Positions 1 to 8,783 are shown, numbered from the stretch's first letter. The stretch: 64,000 nt of DNA from Shouchella miscanthi (GCF_007725405.1 NZ_CP042163.1:2604001-2668000), one strand, 5' to 3'. Translations and numbers: made by a program. The notes: generated by a model from the sequence alone, not told the origin.

Positions 1-778
1 GATTATGAATAAGGTCGGTTAACATGGACGATTGATTCTCTTTTGTATCGTTACAGACGCGTTCAACTTCCTTCCATTTCTCTTCCTGATCGTGCCGCCC
101 TAGCGCCTCCATTATTTCCGCAAAACAGGAGCGCATCGCTTGGTTATAGTGCTTATTCTTTAAGAGCTCTCCGTTTCTCGCATGTAATAAAGCGGTTAAT
201 GGATTTATACATGCGTTAAGGATTAACTTTGATTCAAGCATTTCCTGATAGTCTTCTCTCCACAAAACAGTCCATACATCCTGATTGAAAACTGACTCCC
301 ACTCGGCTTTTCCTATAGAGGATGTTCCACGAAAAGGAGCAATTTTTATCCTTCCTTCCCCTTTAACAGACACTCGATTGCTTGTTCCTCTTTCTTTTAA
401 CAGACCATACTCTACAACACCGACATAAGTCGGTTGAGTCATCTTCTCAATCCACTTTAAATGCCCCATTCCATTTTGAAGAAATACCCATTTTGTTTGT
501 CGATGCCCTACGTGTTGGTAATCATTTAAAACCTGTTCTACTTGATACGACTTCACACATACGATGACACCATCAAAATCGGTTGTATGAGTCGGGTTTA
601 TTTGTACGTCGTTTATGATCGTCTCTTGATTCCGTTTATTAAGATGAATACCATCGTTTTCAAATAACGATTGATCTTGTAGATTCTTAAGATAGAGAGA
701 TACTTCCTCTCCTTGTTTTTTTAAAGATGCAGCGACGAATAATCCTACTGCACCAGCTCCGATAACGGCCACCTTCAT
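1..778 (-). CDS. panE: 2-dehydropantoate 2-reductase, C-terminus beyond window edge
   Basis: Reading leftward from the ATG at 778, an open frame of 259 codons runs off the window start without a stop. It begins with a Rossmann dinucleotide motif GxGxxG (G7, G9, G12), followed by the family pattern of an NADPH-dependent ketopantoate reductase, including a Lys in 'CVKSYQ' and an 'NACINPLTALL' segment. The enzyme reduces 2-dehydropantoate to pantoate in pantothenate/CoA synthesis in the cytoplasm. The usual length is near 300 residues, so about 40 are missing here only because of the window edge. A GGTGG ribosome site precedes the ATG. Position next to ylbP matches B. subtilis ylbQ (panE). CoaD, a later step in CoA synthesis, lies about 7 kb away. 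Confidence 0.88.
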   Translation of the reverse strand, partial: MKVAVIGAGAVGLFVAASLKKQGEEVSLYLKNLQDQSLFENDGIHLNKRNQETIINDVQINPTHTTDFDGVIVCVKSYQVEQVLNDYQHVGHRQTKWVFLQNGMGHLKWIEKMTQPTYVGVVEYGLLKERGTSNRVSVKGEGRIKIAPFRGTSSIGKAEWESVFNQDVWTVLWREDYQEMLESKLILNACINPLTALLHARNGELLKNKHYNQAMRSCFAEIMEALGRHDQEEKWKEVERVCNDTKENQSSMLTDLIHN

Positions 779-931
779 CGTTCACACCACCAGTACATTC
801 AATAACGTCTATTATACGTGTTCTTAAAGGTTTGTAAAATCAGCTCATCACGGTATTTTTTAATGCGCTTTCATTCGATTTATAGTAAAATAGTAGATGA
901 AATCATCAGTGGAGCAGGAGGATTATACACA

Positions 932-1426
932 ATGATTAAAGTAGAACGATTGCTAATTAATTATAAGACGTTAGAAGAGTTTACGAATTTTCGTGACTAT
1001 GGTGCAGCTGAGCTATCAATGAAAGACGATCTTAATCAGAGCATCGTCGAAAATGATAGCGAGTCTCCTTTTTATGGTATTTACTATGGCAAAAAGCTTG
1101 TTGCTCGTATGAGCCTCTATCAAATTGATGGAGACTTTGATCAGTATTTTGATCCTCCGCAAGATTATTTAGAATTATGGAAGTTAGAAGTATTAGAGCC
1201 ATACCGTGGTAAAGGATACGGAAGAGCACTTGTTGATTTTGCTAAAAGCTTTGAAATTCCAGTTAAGACAAATGCCCGCCAAAGTACAGGTGATTTTTGG
1301 TCAAAGCTAGGATTTGAACCTATTACGTACAGAGAAGAACGTGACAGAGGCGAGAGCCCTTACGTATGGTTTCCTTCAGGCGTCTATGAGCAAAAGAAGC
1401 CGAAAGAAAAACAATCACAGGAATAA
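932..1426 (+). CDS. ylbP: GNAT-family N-acetyltransferase YlbP
   Basis: The 164-residue protein has the GNAT acetyl-CoA pyrophosphate loop RGKGYG at residues 92-97, preceded by the usual beta-strand 'LWKLEVLEPY' and followed by 'FWSKLGFEP'. An in-frame start exists upstream at 818, but the ATG at 932 has a strong site (GGAGCAGGAGG) at correct spacing and gives the length of B. subtilis YlbP, so 932 is chosen. The acetyl acceptor is not known. It is convergent with gerR, with a shared hairpin at 1430-1463, and divergent from panE, as in B. subtilis. Confidence 0.88.
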   Translation: MIKVERLLINYKTLEEFTNFRDYGAAELSMKDDLNQSIVENDSESPFYGIYYGKKLVARMSLYQIDGDFDQYFDPPQDYLELWKLEVLEPYRGKGYGRALVDFAKSFEIPVKTNARQSTGDFWSKLGFEPITYREERDRGESPYVWFPSGVYEQKKPKEKQSQE

Positions 1427-1429
1427 GAA

Positions 1430-1463
1430 AAAACAGCCGCGTGTATGCACGTGGCTGTTTTAT
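1430..1463. terminator. bidirectional terminator between ylbP and gerR
   Basis: The inverted repeat AACAGCCGCGTG / CACGTGGCTGTT with loop TATG has A runs on the left and T runs on the right, so it can end both transcripts. The gerR stop codon (1460-1462) lies inside the right edge. Confidence 0.85.
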
Positions 1464-2014
1464 AATGATTTTTCAAGTAACGTATGATTGGTCAGCTTTC
1501 GAGCACGATCCATAATTTCAAGCAGAGAGCGGTAATCTTGTGTAATAACGCTCTTCTCCTTTTCTACTCTTTCTAGTTGCTCTTTTAACTTTTCATTTTC
1601 TGCTTTTAATACACTCGCTTCATAAACAGCTTCTTGCTTGTCTTTCATTGATTGTAGGTAATCAATAACCGCCTCTAAGTCTAACGTTTGATCAGATGTA
1701 TCTTGTTGCGCTTGTTGGAGTGTTTCGGCTGGTTTTTCCTCTTCTTGCTGTAGCACGAAGCTAGACTCCGATTTGGCCTTTTCCTTCTTTAGCACCGTTC
1801 GTTTTTTCTTTGCCATATTGACTTCAGCTGTGTATTTTTTTCGAATGGTTGAATTCCATCTAAACCCACAAGCCGCACTTGTACGTGAGAGCGCTTCTGC
1901 TACTTCTTCAAACGCTGCTAGCTGCGTACTTCCTTCTCTAATATGACGCAAAACAGTGTCAGCTAAAAGTAAATCATCTTCATGCGACCAGGCATCTTGA
2001 CGATTTGCCGTCAT
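1460..2014 (-). CDS. gerR: RsfA/GerR-family sporulation transcription factor
   Basis: The 184-residue protein starts with a Myb/SANT-like DNA-binding segment (about residues 6-62, '[15 protein letters not shown]' through '[10 protein letters not shown]'), then a basic linker rich in Lys/Arg, a Gln/Glu-rich stretch, and a coiled coil from about residue 115 to 165. This is the layout of the RsfA/YlbO family. By synteny it corresponds to B. subtilis YlbO (GerR), a mother-cell regulator made under sigma-E that adjusts late sporulation and spore coat genes. That role is inferred from the family and position. It stands alone between ylbP and rpmF. Confidence 0.85.
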   Translation of the reverse strand: MTANRQDAWSHEDDLLLADTVLRHIREGSTQLAAFEEVAEALSRTSAACGFRWNSTIRKKYTAEVNMAKKKRTVLKKEKAKSESSFVLQQEEEKPAETLQQAQQDTSDQTLDLEAVIDYLQSMKDKQEAVYEASVLKAENEKLKEQLERVEKEKSVITQDYRSLLEIMDRARKLTNHTLLEKSL

Positions 2015-2130
2015 GTTTAGCCCCTCCCTTTCCTAATCCTCTTAAACCGTAATAAAGTGTATGCTTCCATTTAGCAAAATAGACGTTTCTATTAAAACAT
2101 CATCTCCAAGTCTACTCCTGCTTATACAAA

Positions 2131-2164
2131 AAAAAAGAAAGCCATCGGAATGGCTTTCTTTTTA
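2131..2164 (-). terminator. terminator of ylbN-rpmF
   Basis: Reading leftward, the stem AAAGAAAGCCAT / ATGGCTTTCTTT with a four-base loop is followed by nine T residues. It begins directly at the rpmF stop codon. Confidence 0.85.
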
Positions 2165-2335
2165 TTTTGAAGCTACTTTTTCACCTTTGTAAGAACCACA
2201 CGCTTTGCAGACACGGTGAGATAGTTTATACTCTCCGCAATCTGGGCATTCTACCATACCTGGTACTTCTAATTTAAGATGTGTACGACGCTTATTTTTT
2301 CTCGTTTTAGATGTTCTTCTAAATGGAACTGCCAT
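2162..2335 (-). CDS. rpmF: 50S ribosomal protein L32
   Basis: This 57-residue basic protein begins [17 protein letters not shown], the invariant start of bacterial L32, and contains two CxxC pairs (C30/C33 and C43/C46) that form the zinc-binding ribbon of the zinc-containing type. L32 is a component of the large ribosomal subunit. It lies 40 bases downstream of ylbN, the classic yceD/DUF177-rpmF pair, and is presumably read from the same promoter. The zinc-binding form matters because many bacteria also keep a cysteine-free copy for zinc starvation; none is seen here. Confidence 0.98.
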   Translation of the reverse strand: MAVPFRRTSKTRKNKRRTHLKLEVPGMVECPDCGEYKLSHRVCKACGSYKGEKVASK

Positions 2336-2375
2336 GTTTGTTACACCTCCTTAAAATTAAATCGAAGAAAAGCGA

Positions 2376-2891
2376 TTATTTTTCATCGAAGAATTTCGCC
2401 AAGTCAGCAAGTCTTGGGTCAATTTGGTCACTGTTCTTCTCGTCTGAAACCAATTCCCAATCCTTCCCAGAAGAAGGAGCCGGTGTTTCGGTTGGTTTAT
2501 CAGCGAACACTTGCATAGGAATTTCTACAAGAATACGCTCTTGTATCATATGAGATAAATCAATCACATCACCAGAATACGTAAAGACATCTTCTTCATT
2601 TAAATGAGAAGGTGGCATTTCACCTTCTGGTACATAGTGAGCTTGACCCTTTATTTCATATGGCCATTCGACGTCCGCTAACGTTCGGGAACAAGGTAAA
2701 ACCAAATGCCCCTTTACGACAAACTGAAATGTAAACACATTTCTATTTGCGGTTGCTATCCCTTTTAAGGAAACAAGACTTGCGGCACGAACATCCTGGT
2801 GTTCTTTTAGTTGATCTTCCAACAGTACATTTTCATCAAAATGAAGCGATTCATATCGCGCTTGTTGAAGAGCTTGAACGGTCCATTTCAT
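2376..2891 (-). CDS. ylbN: YceD/DUF177 family protein YlbN
   Basis: The 171-residue protein has the DUF177 pattern: a conserved Cys-containing strand 'LVLPCSRTLADV' and the C-terminal 'DPRLADLAKFF' segment. Members sit next to rpmF in most bacteria, as here. In plants and cyanobacteria the family takes part in 23S rRNA maturation, so a role in large-subunit assembly is likely but not shown by the sequence. A near-perfect promoter lies at 2921-2949 and a GGTGAGG site precedes the ATG. Confidence 0.9.
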   Translation of the reverse strand: MKWTVQALQQARYESLHFDENVLLEDQLKEHQDVRAASLVSLKGIATANRNVFTFQFVVKGHLVLPCSRTLADVEWPYEIKGQAHYVPEGEMPPSHLNEEDVFTYSGDVIDLSHMIQERILVEIPMQVFADKPTETPAPSSGKDWELVSDEKNSDQIDPRLADLAKFFDEK

Positions 2892-2920
2892 GTATCCTCA
2901 CCTCATAGGCAACAAAAATT

Positions 2921-2949
2921 ATTATAAGTCTCAACGACTGGAATGTCAA
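2921..2949 (-). promoter_or_regulatory. consensus sigma-A promoter for ylbN-rpmF
   Basis: On the minus strand TTGACA (2944-2949) and TATAAT (2921-2926) are separated by exactly 17 bases. Both hexamers match consensus completely, fitting high constitutive expression of a ribosomal protein operon. It ends about 30 bases before the ylbN start. Confidence 0.85.
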
Positions 2950-2997
2950 CCTTATTTCTTTACAGTAAAAGCCGTTTATTCCGAGCCATTATTCTTG

Positions 2998-3003
2998 TAT
3001 AAT
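2998..3003 (+). promoter_or_regulatory. -10 element of a probable tmcAL promoter
   Basis: A perfect TATAAT lies 67 bases before the tmcAL start. The -35 region (TTTATT at 17 bases) is poor, so this is a weak or activator-assisted promoter at best. Confidence 0.4.
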
Positions 3004-3070
3004 GTAGCCAAACACGCCTACTATGTAGTGTATCATGTGAATGTTTTCTATGCAAAAAAGGAGGAATGTC

Positions 3071-4291
3071 ATGAAAGCTGTTGGTCTTGTCGTTGAATAC
3101 AACCCGTTTCATAACGGTCATCTCCATCATGTCATCAAAGCAAAAGAGGACTCTGAAGCGGATGTAGTGATTGCCGTTATGAGTGGCTCGTTTTTACAGA
3201 GAGGAGAACCTGCTCTCGTTTCAAAACGAGTCCGTGCAGAAATGGCGCTTCAAGCTGGGGTTGACATTGTCGTTGAACTTCCTTATGGCTATGCCGTTCA
3301 GACTGCTCCATATTTTGCAGAAGGGGCGGTTCGCCTATTAACCGCACTACAATGTGCGACCCTTCATTTCGGCAGTGAGGAAGGTGACATTGACCGATTT
3401 CTTCAACTTAACGCTTTTATGAAGAAAAACGATCATGATTATCAGCAACAAATAAAAGCGTTTCTAAAAAAAGGCTATGCTTACCCGAGAGCGAGCGCTG
3501 AAGCCTTTGCTTTTCTTCACGAGGCTCGTACGCAGCTACCTTTAAGTGAGCCAAATAATATTTTAGGCTACCATTATGTTCAACAAATTGATGCTCAAGC
3601 GTCTCCCATGGAACCATTAACAACCTTACGTATTGCGGCTAACTACCATGATGAGGATATGGGAGAAGGAACCATCGCTAGCGCAACGAGCATACGTAAG
3701 GCATTATTACATAAAAAAGAGGTTGATCACGTCCTTCCTGCATCAACAGCAAGGTTACTCGACTACTATAAACAAACTCACGGACACGTCCACTTTTGGG
3801 AGAACTACTATTCTTACTTAAAGTATCAAATCCTCACGCGAACACCTGCGGAGCTGGAACAAATTGCAGAGTGTGAGGAAGGGTTAGAATATCGATTAAT
3901 TGAAACAGGCTTGCAAGCTACTTCCTTTTCAGATTGGCTAACGCGATTAAAAACAAAACGGTATACGAAAACGAGGCTTCAACGCTTATTTGTTCATTTA
4001 TTGACGAACACGACGAAAGAAGAAATGGCTACTGTTCGGAGTAATAGGGAAAATGATTATATTCGCTTGTTAGGTATGAGCGAAACAGGAAAAAGTTATT
4101 TGAATCAATACAAGAAGGCTTTCTCCCTTCCGGTGGTGACACGAGAAGCAGAACTGAGACATTATGGAGCATTAGCTTCATTAGATCAGCGAGCAACAGC
4201 CTGTTATTGGTTAACGAAACCAGGTGCTCTTCATTCCGAGGCGATGAAACAAGAGTTTCAAGCCACACCTCTTTTCCTAAAAAACAGCTAG
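3071..4291 (+). CDS. tmcAL: tRNA(Met) cytidine acetate ligase TmcAL (YlbM)
   Basis: The 406-residue protein opens with a nucleotidyltransferase-like fold: 'GLVVEYNPFHNGH', with the HxGH motif at residues 14-17, and a later 'SATSIRKAL' segment near residue 200 that matches the second nucleotide-binding motif. TmcAL uses acetate and ATP to form N4-acetylcytidine at the wobble position of elongator tRNA-Met, which prevents misreading of AUA. An in-frame start at 3041 was rejected because the ATG at 3071 has an AAGGAGG site and begins exactly at the conserved MKAVGLVVEYNP. It is transcribed alone. Confidence 0.93.
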   Translation: MKAVGLVVEYNPFHNGHLHHVIKAKEDSEADVVIAVMSGSFLQRGEPALVSKRVRAEMALQAGVDIVVELPYGYAVQTAPYFAEGAVRLLTALQCATLHFGSEEGDIDRFLQLNAFMKKNDHDYQQQIKAFLKKGYAYPRASAEAFAFLHEARTQLPLSEPNNILGYHYVQQIDAQASPMEPLTTLRIAANYHDEDMGEGTIASATSIRKALLHKKEVDHVLPASTARLLDYYKQTHGHVHFWENYYSYLKYQILTRTPAELEQIAECEEGLEYRLIETGLQATSFSDWLTRLKTKRYTKTRLQRLFVHLLTNTTKEEMATVRSNRENDYIRLLGMSETGKSYLNQYKKAFSLPVVTREAELRHYGALASLDQRATACYWLTKPGALHSEAMKQEFQATPLFLKNS

Positions 4292-4314
4292 CATAAGGAT
4301 GCTAGCTGTTTGTT
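4283..4314. terminator. bidirectional terminator between tmcAL and ylbL
   Basis: The stem ACAGCTAGCAT / ATGCTAGCTGT with loop AAGG is flanked by A and T runs. The tmcAL stop codon is inside the left arm. Confidence 0.85.
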
Positions 4315-5337
4315 TTATTCATTCTGTAACGTTTCAAGAAAGGCTATCGCCTCTTCAAACGTTTCGATTGGAACAATTTCCATATCGGTATTGATCGATT
4401 CAGCTGCTGCTAGTGCATCCTCATAGTTATGACCACTTCTTGGTACTAAGAAATAGTCAGCACCTGCGCGTTCAGAAGCAACCACTTTTTGATTAGCGCC
4501 CCCAATTGCACCGACTTCTCCGTCCTCATTAATCGTACCAGTTCCAGCAATGTGTAACCCACTTGTTAGATCAATTTCCTCTAGCTGACTATAGATTTCT
4601 AGCGCGAAAATTAAACCCGCTGACGGGCCACCAATGGCTCCAGCAGTGATCTCGACTTCTGGTGTGAACGTCGCTGTCCGAACAGTCTCCACAGAGACAC
4701 CGACTCCCACACGTTCATCACCTAAGTTTAGCTCATCAGGAAAAGTCGAAAAAGCTAAATTTTTCACTAGTGTTTCATCATCACGTTCAAATGTCATCGT
4801 AACAATATCACCATCAGAATAAGCAGCTAATAAGTCAATGAGCGCTTCACTTGTTCCTACTTCTTCTCCATCGACATGAGTAATAATGTCACCTGGTTCT
4901 AGTTGATCAGCTGCCGACATCCCCTCTGTTGTGCCGACGACATAGACACCAGTATAGTCAATCTGTACATCGCCCTTATTCGATGCACGGAATGCAGCAA
5001 TTTTTGCATCGTCCTGTGAATTGGCCATTAACAATTGCTGTCTCTGATTGTATTCTTCATCCGTCATTCCGGAAGGAGCTGGATTTAACGATCGAAACTC
5101 GCTAAACAAAGACCAGAATAGTAACGCCGGAGTCGCTTTCGCACTCCGAACTGTCGTTAACATAAACGTGCCTTCATCGTCTTTTATCCCACCTTCAACT
5201 GTCACCATCTCTTCCACTGATTCTGCCATTCCCGGCTGACTATAATAGTAAGGAAGCTCAAAACGAACAATCAAAAAGAATACAATAATTAAAACGACCC
5301 ACTTAATCCATGGAAACGACTTTCGTTTTTGTTCCAT
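4315..5337 (-). CDS. ylbL: membrane-anchored PDZ/Lon-type serine protease YlbL
   Basis: The 340-residue protein has an N-terminal membrane anchor (about residues 11-28), a PDZ domain near residues 125-195, and a C-terminal Lon-like S16 protease domain. The catalytic Ser-Lys dyad can be seen as S239 in GGPSAG and K284 in 'GGANQKV'. Relatives include SepM, which trims a competence pheromone in streptococci, and B. subtilis YlbL. The active site probably faces outward, with the substrate unknown. It overlaps no neighbour but lies 3 bases downstream of ylbK and is probably co-transcribed with it. Confidence 0.9.
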   Translation of the reverse strand: MEQKRKSFPWIKWVVLIIVFFLIVRFELPYYYSQPGMAESVEEMVTVEGGIKDDEGTFMLTTVRSAKATPALLFWSLFSEFRSLNPAPSGMTDEEYNQRQQLLMANSQDDAKIAAFRASNKGDVQIDYTGVYVVGTTEGMSAADQLEPGDIITHVDGEEVGTSEALIDLLAAYSDGDIVTMTFERDDETLVKNLAFSTFPDELNLGDERVGVGVSVETVRTATFTPEVEITAGAIGGPSAGLIFALEIYSQLEEIDLTSGLHIAGTGTINEDGEVGAIGGANQKVVASERAGADYFLVPRSGHNYEDALAAAESINTDMEIVPIETFEEAIAFLETLQNE

Positions 5338-5340
5338 TCT

Positions 5341-6123
5341 TTACCTCCACTGTTTCATTCTTTCTAAGATGTCGGGTATGAGCGCTCGACATGCTCGTTC
5401 ACCTTGTTCAATTAATCGTTCGGTTTCTGAAAAATCAAGAGGTGATGAGTGTTTAATAATTGGACGAACCATAACATCTCCCTGTTCCTTTTGCTTACTA
5501 GCTAACTCTCTACCCATTATGTCCATTGTTTGCATGACAATTTCATGAATAGAAGGAGATTGTAAATGTGAACGAAAAAAAGATACATCAACACCAAGGA
5601 CAATATCGGCTCCCATTTCACGGACTACTGATACAGGTACCCTTTCTACGACGCCTCCATCTACAAGAAGTTGATCTCCCCATTTTACTGGAACGAAAAT
5701 GCCTGGAATGGACATACTCGCGCGAATCGCTCTTGCTACATCTCCAGTATCAATCACCACTCTATTCCCTGTTAACAAATCCGTGGCGACAACGCGGACT
5801 TCTTTATGTAGTTGATGAAAATGCATCTTTTTTGCTAAAAGCCGCACGAGACTTTCAATTCGATCGCCGGCGATTAACCCTTGGCGTGATACGGTAAAAT
5901 CTAAATAAAACTTATTTTTAAATAGCCTTGCAAACCGTTCCATATGTTCAATTGAATGACCGACCCCATACATAGTAGCAACAAGAGCCCCCATACTGCT
6001 TCCTGCCAAGTAGTCCACTTCAATCCCTGCATCTTCCAACGCACGAAGGACGCCAATATGCGCAAATCCCCGTGCTCCACCAGAGCCTAAAGCAAGTCCA
6101 ATTTTAGGGCGTTTTGCTTTCAA
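5341..6123 (-). CDS. ylbK: patatin-like phospholipase/esterase YlbK
   Basis: The 260-residue protein has all patatin landmarks: the oxyanion loop GSGGARG (13-19), the nucleophile motif GSSMG with S43, and the catalytic aspartate motif DGG (D155). This bacterial RssA/NTE-like group hydrolyses acyl esters or lysophospholipids; the true substrate is unknown. No signal peptide or membrane segment is evident, so it is cytoplasmic or peripheral. It is followed 3 bases later by ylbL, as in B. subtilis, and is divergent from ylbJ. Confidence 0.9.
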   Translation of the reverse strand: MKAKRPKIGLALGSGGARGFAHIGVLRALEDAGIEVDYLAGSSMGALVATMYGVGHSIEHMERFARLFKNKFYLDFTVSRQGLIAGDRIESLVRLLAKKMHFHQLHKEVRVVATDLLTGNRVVIDTGDVARAIRASMSIPGIFVPVKWGDQLLVDGGVVERVPVSVVREMGADIVLGVDVSFFRSHLQSPSIHEIVMQTMDIMGRELASKQKEQGDVMVRPIIKHSSPLDFSETERLIEQGERACRALIPDILERMKQWR

Positions 6124-6254
6124 AAATGCTCCTCCTTCACTTGTAAACGAACACGGATATACGTTTTAATCTTATGGTCTAAACCTACGTGTTATGCGTA
6201 TATTTAAAAGGACATGCTTTTATCTGCTAGTTACTATAAAGGAGTCCTGAATGC

Positions 6255-7472
6255 ATGCTTGATGCGCGAAATTCATCTCAACTAAAATCAGCATTATTTG
6301 CAATAGCAACGATAGTTCTCGCTTTATCTCTCGTGTTTTTCCCAAAAGAAGCGCTAGAAGCATCAACGAGAGGATTGGATATGTGGTGGAACGTTGTCTT
6401 TCCTTCTTTACTTCCCTTTTTTATCGTCTCTGAGCTTTTAATCGGATTTGGAGTTGTCGCTTTCTTAGGCGTGCTTCTTGAGCCACTTATGCGTCCTCTT
6501 TTTAAAGTTCCAGGTATCGGTGGGTTTGTATGGGCAATGGGTCTTGCTAGCGGAAACCCAGCTGGTGCAAAACTAGCCGTTCAAATGCGAAAACTAGGGA
6601 AGATTTCACAGATTGAAGGAGAGCGTTTAGCCGGGTTTACCAACTCATCTAATCCATTATTTATTTTCGGCGCCATTGCTGTCGGTTTTTTTCATAATCC
6701 TGCTTTAGGAATGATTTTGGCACTCGCCCATTATATTGGCAACATCGTCGTTGGTTTCCTCTTTCGTTTTCACGGCAAAAACTCGGAAGAAATGCACCTC
6801 AGCCGTGGGCAATCACCACTAAAGATCATTGACGCTTTTTCCGCCATGCACCAAGAGCGATTAAATGACGGCCGCACGTTTGGCAAATTAATCGGCGATG
6901 CCGTTCGCTCTTCCATTGAGACCTTACTTTTAATAGGCGGGTTTATTATTTTATTTTCTGTATTAAATCAGCTACTAAGTCTTCTTGGTATTCTTTCGCT
7001 TATAGCTGTTAGTGTTAGTACGTGTTTTGCCTTAATTGGACTTTCACCAGAATTGGCGTACCCGTTTATTTCTGGCTTATTTGAAATCACCATTGGCGCT
7101 CAAATGATTAGTCAAACAACTGAAGCGAGCTTCTTATCACAACTCATCGTTGTTTCCTTTATTCTTGGATTTGGTGGTTTTTCGATTCAAGCGCAAGTAG
7201 CAAGCATCTTAGCCGAATCAGATATTCGCTTTCGTCCGTTTCTATTGGCTCGCTTTCTCCAAGGGCTAACGGCGGCTTGCCTCGTTATTCCACTGTACTA
7301 TCTTTTCTACGAGCCACTTACAGATGAAGTGAGTAGTGGCGGCGTTCGTATTCCGGCATCTATCGAACAAGGTTGGCACTTTTTCCTTGAGATCTCACCC
7401 TACATCACGTTTAGCTTTCTCTGTTTGTTTATTTTACTAAAAACCATGCATATAAAGAAAAGATTCGTTTAG
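6255..7472 (+). CDS. ylbJ: sporulation integral membrane protein YlbJ
   Basis: The 405-residue polytopic membrane protein has about eight to ten hydrophobic segments and a nucleoside-recognition (Gate)-like pattern, with 'GLASGNPAGAKL' in the first half and repeated Gly-rich helices. In B. subtilis ylbJ is a sporulation gene required for heat-resistant spores. What it moves across the membrane is unknown. A GGAG site precedes the ATG. Its stop overlaps the coaD stop by 4 bases with no visible terminator, so its transcript probably runs antisense into coaD. Confidence 0.88.
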   Translation: MLDARNSSQLKSALFAIATIVLALSLVFFPKEALEASTRGLDMWWNVVFPSLLPFFIVSELLIGFGVVAFLGVLLEPLMRPLFKVPGIGGFVWAMGLASGNPAGAKLAVQMRKLGKISQIEGERLAGFTNSSNPLFIFGAIAVGFFHNPALGMILALAHYIGNIVVGFLFRFHGKNSEEMHLSRGQSPLKIIDAFSAMHQERLNDGRTFGKLIGDAVRSSIETLLLIGGFIILFSVLNQLLSLLGILSLIAVSVSTCFALIGLSPELAYPFISGLFEITIGAQMISQTTEASFLSQLIVVSFILGFGGFSIQAQVASILAESDIRFRPFLLARFLQGLTAACLVIPLYYLFYEPLTDEVSSGGVRIPASIEQGWHFFLEISPYITFSFLCLFILLKTMHIKKRFV

Positions 7473-7954
7473 CCGTTAACGGCATACACTTTTTTCAAGG
7501 CTTGTGCGACTGGTTCTGGTACGAGGCTCGATACGTCGCTACCATAACTCGCGGCTTCTTTAACGATGCTTGAGCTTACGAAGCTATATTGCGGCTTAGT
7601 CATAAAAAAAAGTGTATCGACTTCCGGAACAAGCGTTTTGTTCATAGCTGCAATATTTTCTTCATAATCATAATCCGTACTAGAACGTAATCCTCGTATA
7701 ATAGCAGAAGCACCATTCGTCTTCGCATACTCAACTAGTAAACCTGTAAATGGTTCAACAACGATATTTGGAATGTGCGCCGTCGCTTGTTTTAAAAGAG
7801 CGACTCGCTCTTCTAATGAGAAAAGTGGACTCTTTTTATTATTAACAGAAACAACAACGATTAATTCGTCAAACTGATTAGCAGCTCGTTCAAATAAATC
7901 AACATGCCCATTTGTCACCGGATCGAAACTACCTGAACTAACAGCTCGTCTCAT
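7469..7954 (-). CDS. coaD: phosphopantetheine adenylyltransferase
   Basis: The 161-residue protein has the nucleotidyltransferase motif TNGH (T14-H17) in 'GSFDPVTNGH' and the second motif 'SSSIVKE' near the C-terminus. It transfers AMP from ATP to 4'-phosphopantetheine, the penultimate step of CoA synthesis. A GTG at 7960 would add two residues, but the AGGGTGA site is well spaced only for the ATG at 7954, which also gives the usual length. The start overlaps the end of rsmD by 17 bases, so the two are translationally linked, as in most Firmicutes. Confidence 0.96.
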   Translation of the reverse strand: MRRAVSSGSFDPVTNGHVDLFERAANQFDELIVVVSVNNKKSPLFSLEERVALLKQATAHIPNIVVEPFTGLLVEYAKTNGASAIIRGLRSSTDYDYEENIAAMNKTLVPEVDTLFFMTKPQYSFVSSSIVKEAASYGSDVSSLVPEPVAQALKKVYAVNG

Positions 7955-8513
7955 GTCCACTCACCCTTTCATAAATCGTTATTTTTGTCTCTCCGTATTG
8001 CTCCGTTCGAATGATTTGAAGTGATGAAAAGGAGGCTAGTTCACTTGAGGAAGCTGTTTCGCACACAATTAGCCCACCTTCTTCGAGTACGGAACTTTCA
8101 TCAATCTTTGCTAGCGCTTCTTTTATGTACAGCTCGGCCTTTGCATATGGCGGATCGATAAGCAGTAATTGGAACGTTTCCCCCTTGCCTATTAATACTT
8201 GGAGGCCCCTTAAACTATCATTTTTAAAAACAGACGCTCGTTCACTTAGTTTCGCATGGCTTAAATTTTGACGTATTGTTTGAATAGCTGGATGTTGGGC
8301 TTCAATAAAAATACACCGATCCATACCTCGGCTCAACGCTTCAATTCCTAAAGCACCGCTCCCTGCAAACAAATCAAGTACTTGACCGCCATCAAAATAC
8401 GGACCAATCATATTAAAGATCGACTCTTTTACTTTATCTGTTGTCGGTCTTGTCTGTTTCCCTGGAACAGGCTTCAGTCTTAGCCCACCTTGTTGCCCAG
8501 AAATCACTCTCAT
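7938..8513 (-). CDS. rsmD: 16S rRNA (guanine966-N2)-methyltransferase
   Basis: The 191-residue protein carries the SAM-binding motif 'DLFAGSGALGIE' (47-58) and the N2-guanine methylase motif DPPY (120-123). It starts with 'MRVISGQQGG', typical of RsmD (YlbH). It methylates G966 of 16S rRNA during small-subunit assembly. It is first in the rsmD-coaD pair. The 270 bases upstream contain several hairpins and are discussed as a separate feature. Confidence 0.95.
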   Translation of the reverse strand: MRVISGQQGGLRLKPVPGKQTRPTTDKVKESIFNMIGPYFDGGQVLDLFAGSGALGIEALSRGMDRCIFIEAQHPAIQTIRQNLSHAKLSERASVFKNDSLRGLQVLIGKGETFQLLLIDPPYAKAELYIKEALAKIDESSVLEEGGLIVCETASSSELASFSSLQIIRTEQYGETKITIYERVSGHETSC

Positions 8514-8549
8514 ATTCTCACCTTACCCTATGAATTAATGAATACATGT

Positions 8550-8718
8550 ATAAAGCACGCAGCTAGCGTACATACTAAGTCTAGCAACACAGTACGTGTT
8601 GCGACAACCGCGGAGAAGACTTACATTTCCCCATAAGATCTTCCTCCGGTTTCTCCTCTCCCATTGCCATGTGAGATCATGGCAAGGCATTCTTCCTTGT
8701 GAAGAATGCCTTTTTTTG
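8550..8718. ncRNA. candidate structured RNA upstream of rsmD (ylbH-leader position)
   Basis: This gene-free stretch has three hairpins: GCAACAC/GTGTTGC (8583-8601), a longer pairing of CGGAGAAGA with TCTTCCTCCG (about 8610-8655), and GCCATG/CATGGC (8666-8682). They are followed by a strong stem and T run on the plus strand. Rfam contains a 'ylbH leader' motif located upstream of ylbH (rsmD) in bacilli; this is recalled, not searched. Read on the minus strand it would be an rsmD leader. Read on the plus strand it would be a small RNA of about 150 bases with its own terminator. The sequence does not decide between the two. Confidence 0.4.
8683..8717 (+). terminator. plus-strand terminator with no protein gene upstream
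   Basis: The perfect 12-bp stem AAGGCATTCTTC / GAAGAATGCCTT with loop CTTGT is followed by seven T residues. No plus-strand protein gene lies between ylbJ (ends 7472, on the far side of two minus-strand genes) and this site. It therefore ends either a small RNA or read-through antisense to coaD-rsmD. Confidence 0.75.
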
Positions 8719-8747
8719 TCGACACACAGCAAAAGTCATGATATGAT
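8719..8747 (+). promoter_or_regulatory. sigma-A promoter for the gene at 8784
   Basis: TCGACA (8719-8724) and TATGAT (8742-8747) are spaced by 17 bases, each one change from consensus. The promoter starts immediately after the preceding terminator. Confidence 0.6.
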
Positions 8748-8783
8748 GCAATCGATTCTTTCAGAAGGAAGTAGGAAAAGCAA

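Noticed and set aside
818..931. N-terminal extension of YlbP from an upstream start
   Set aside because: The stretch has no ribosome site and no family similarity; the ATG at 932 has both a strong site and the family length.
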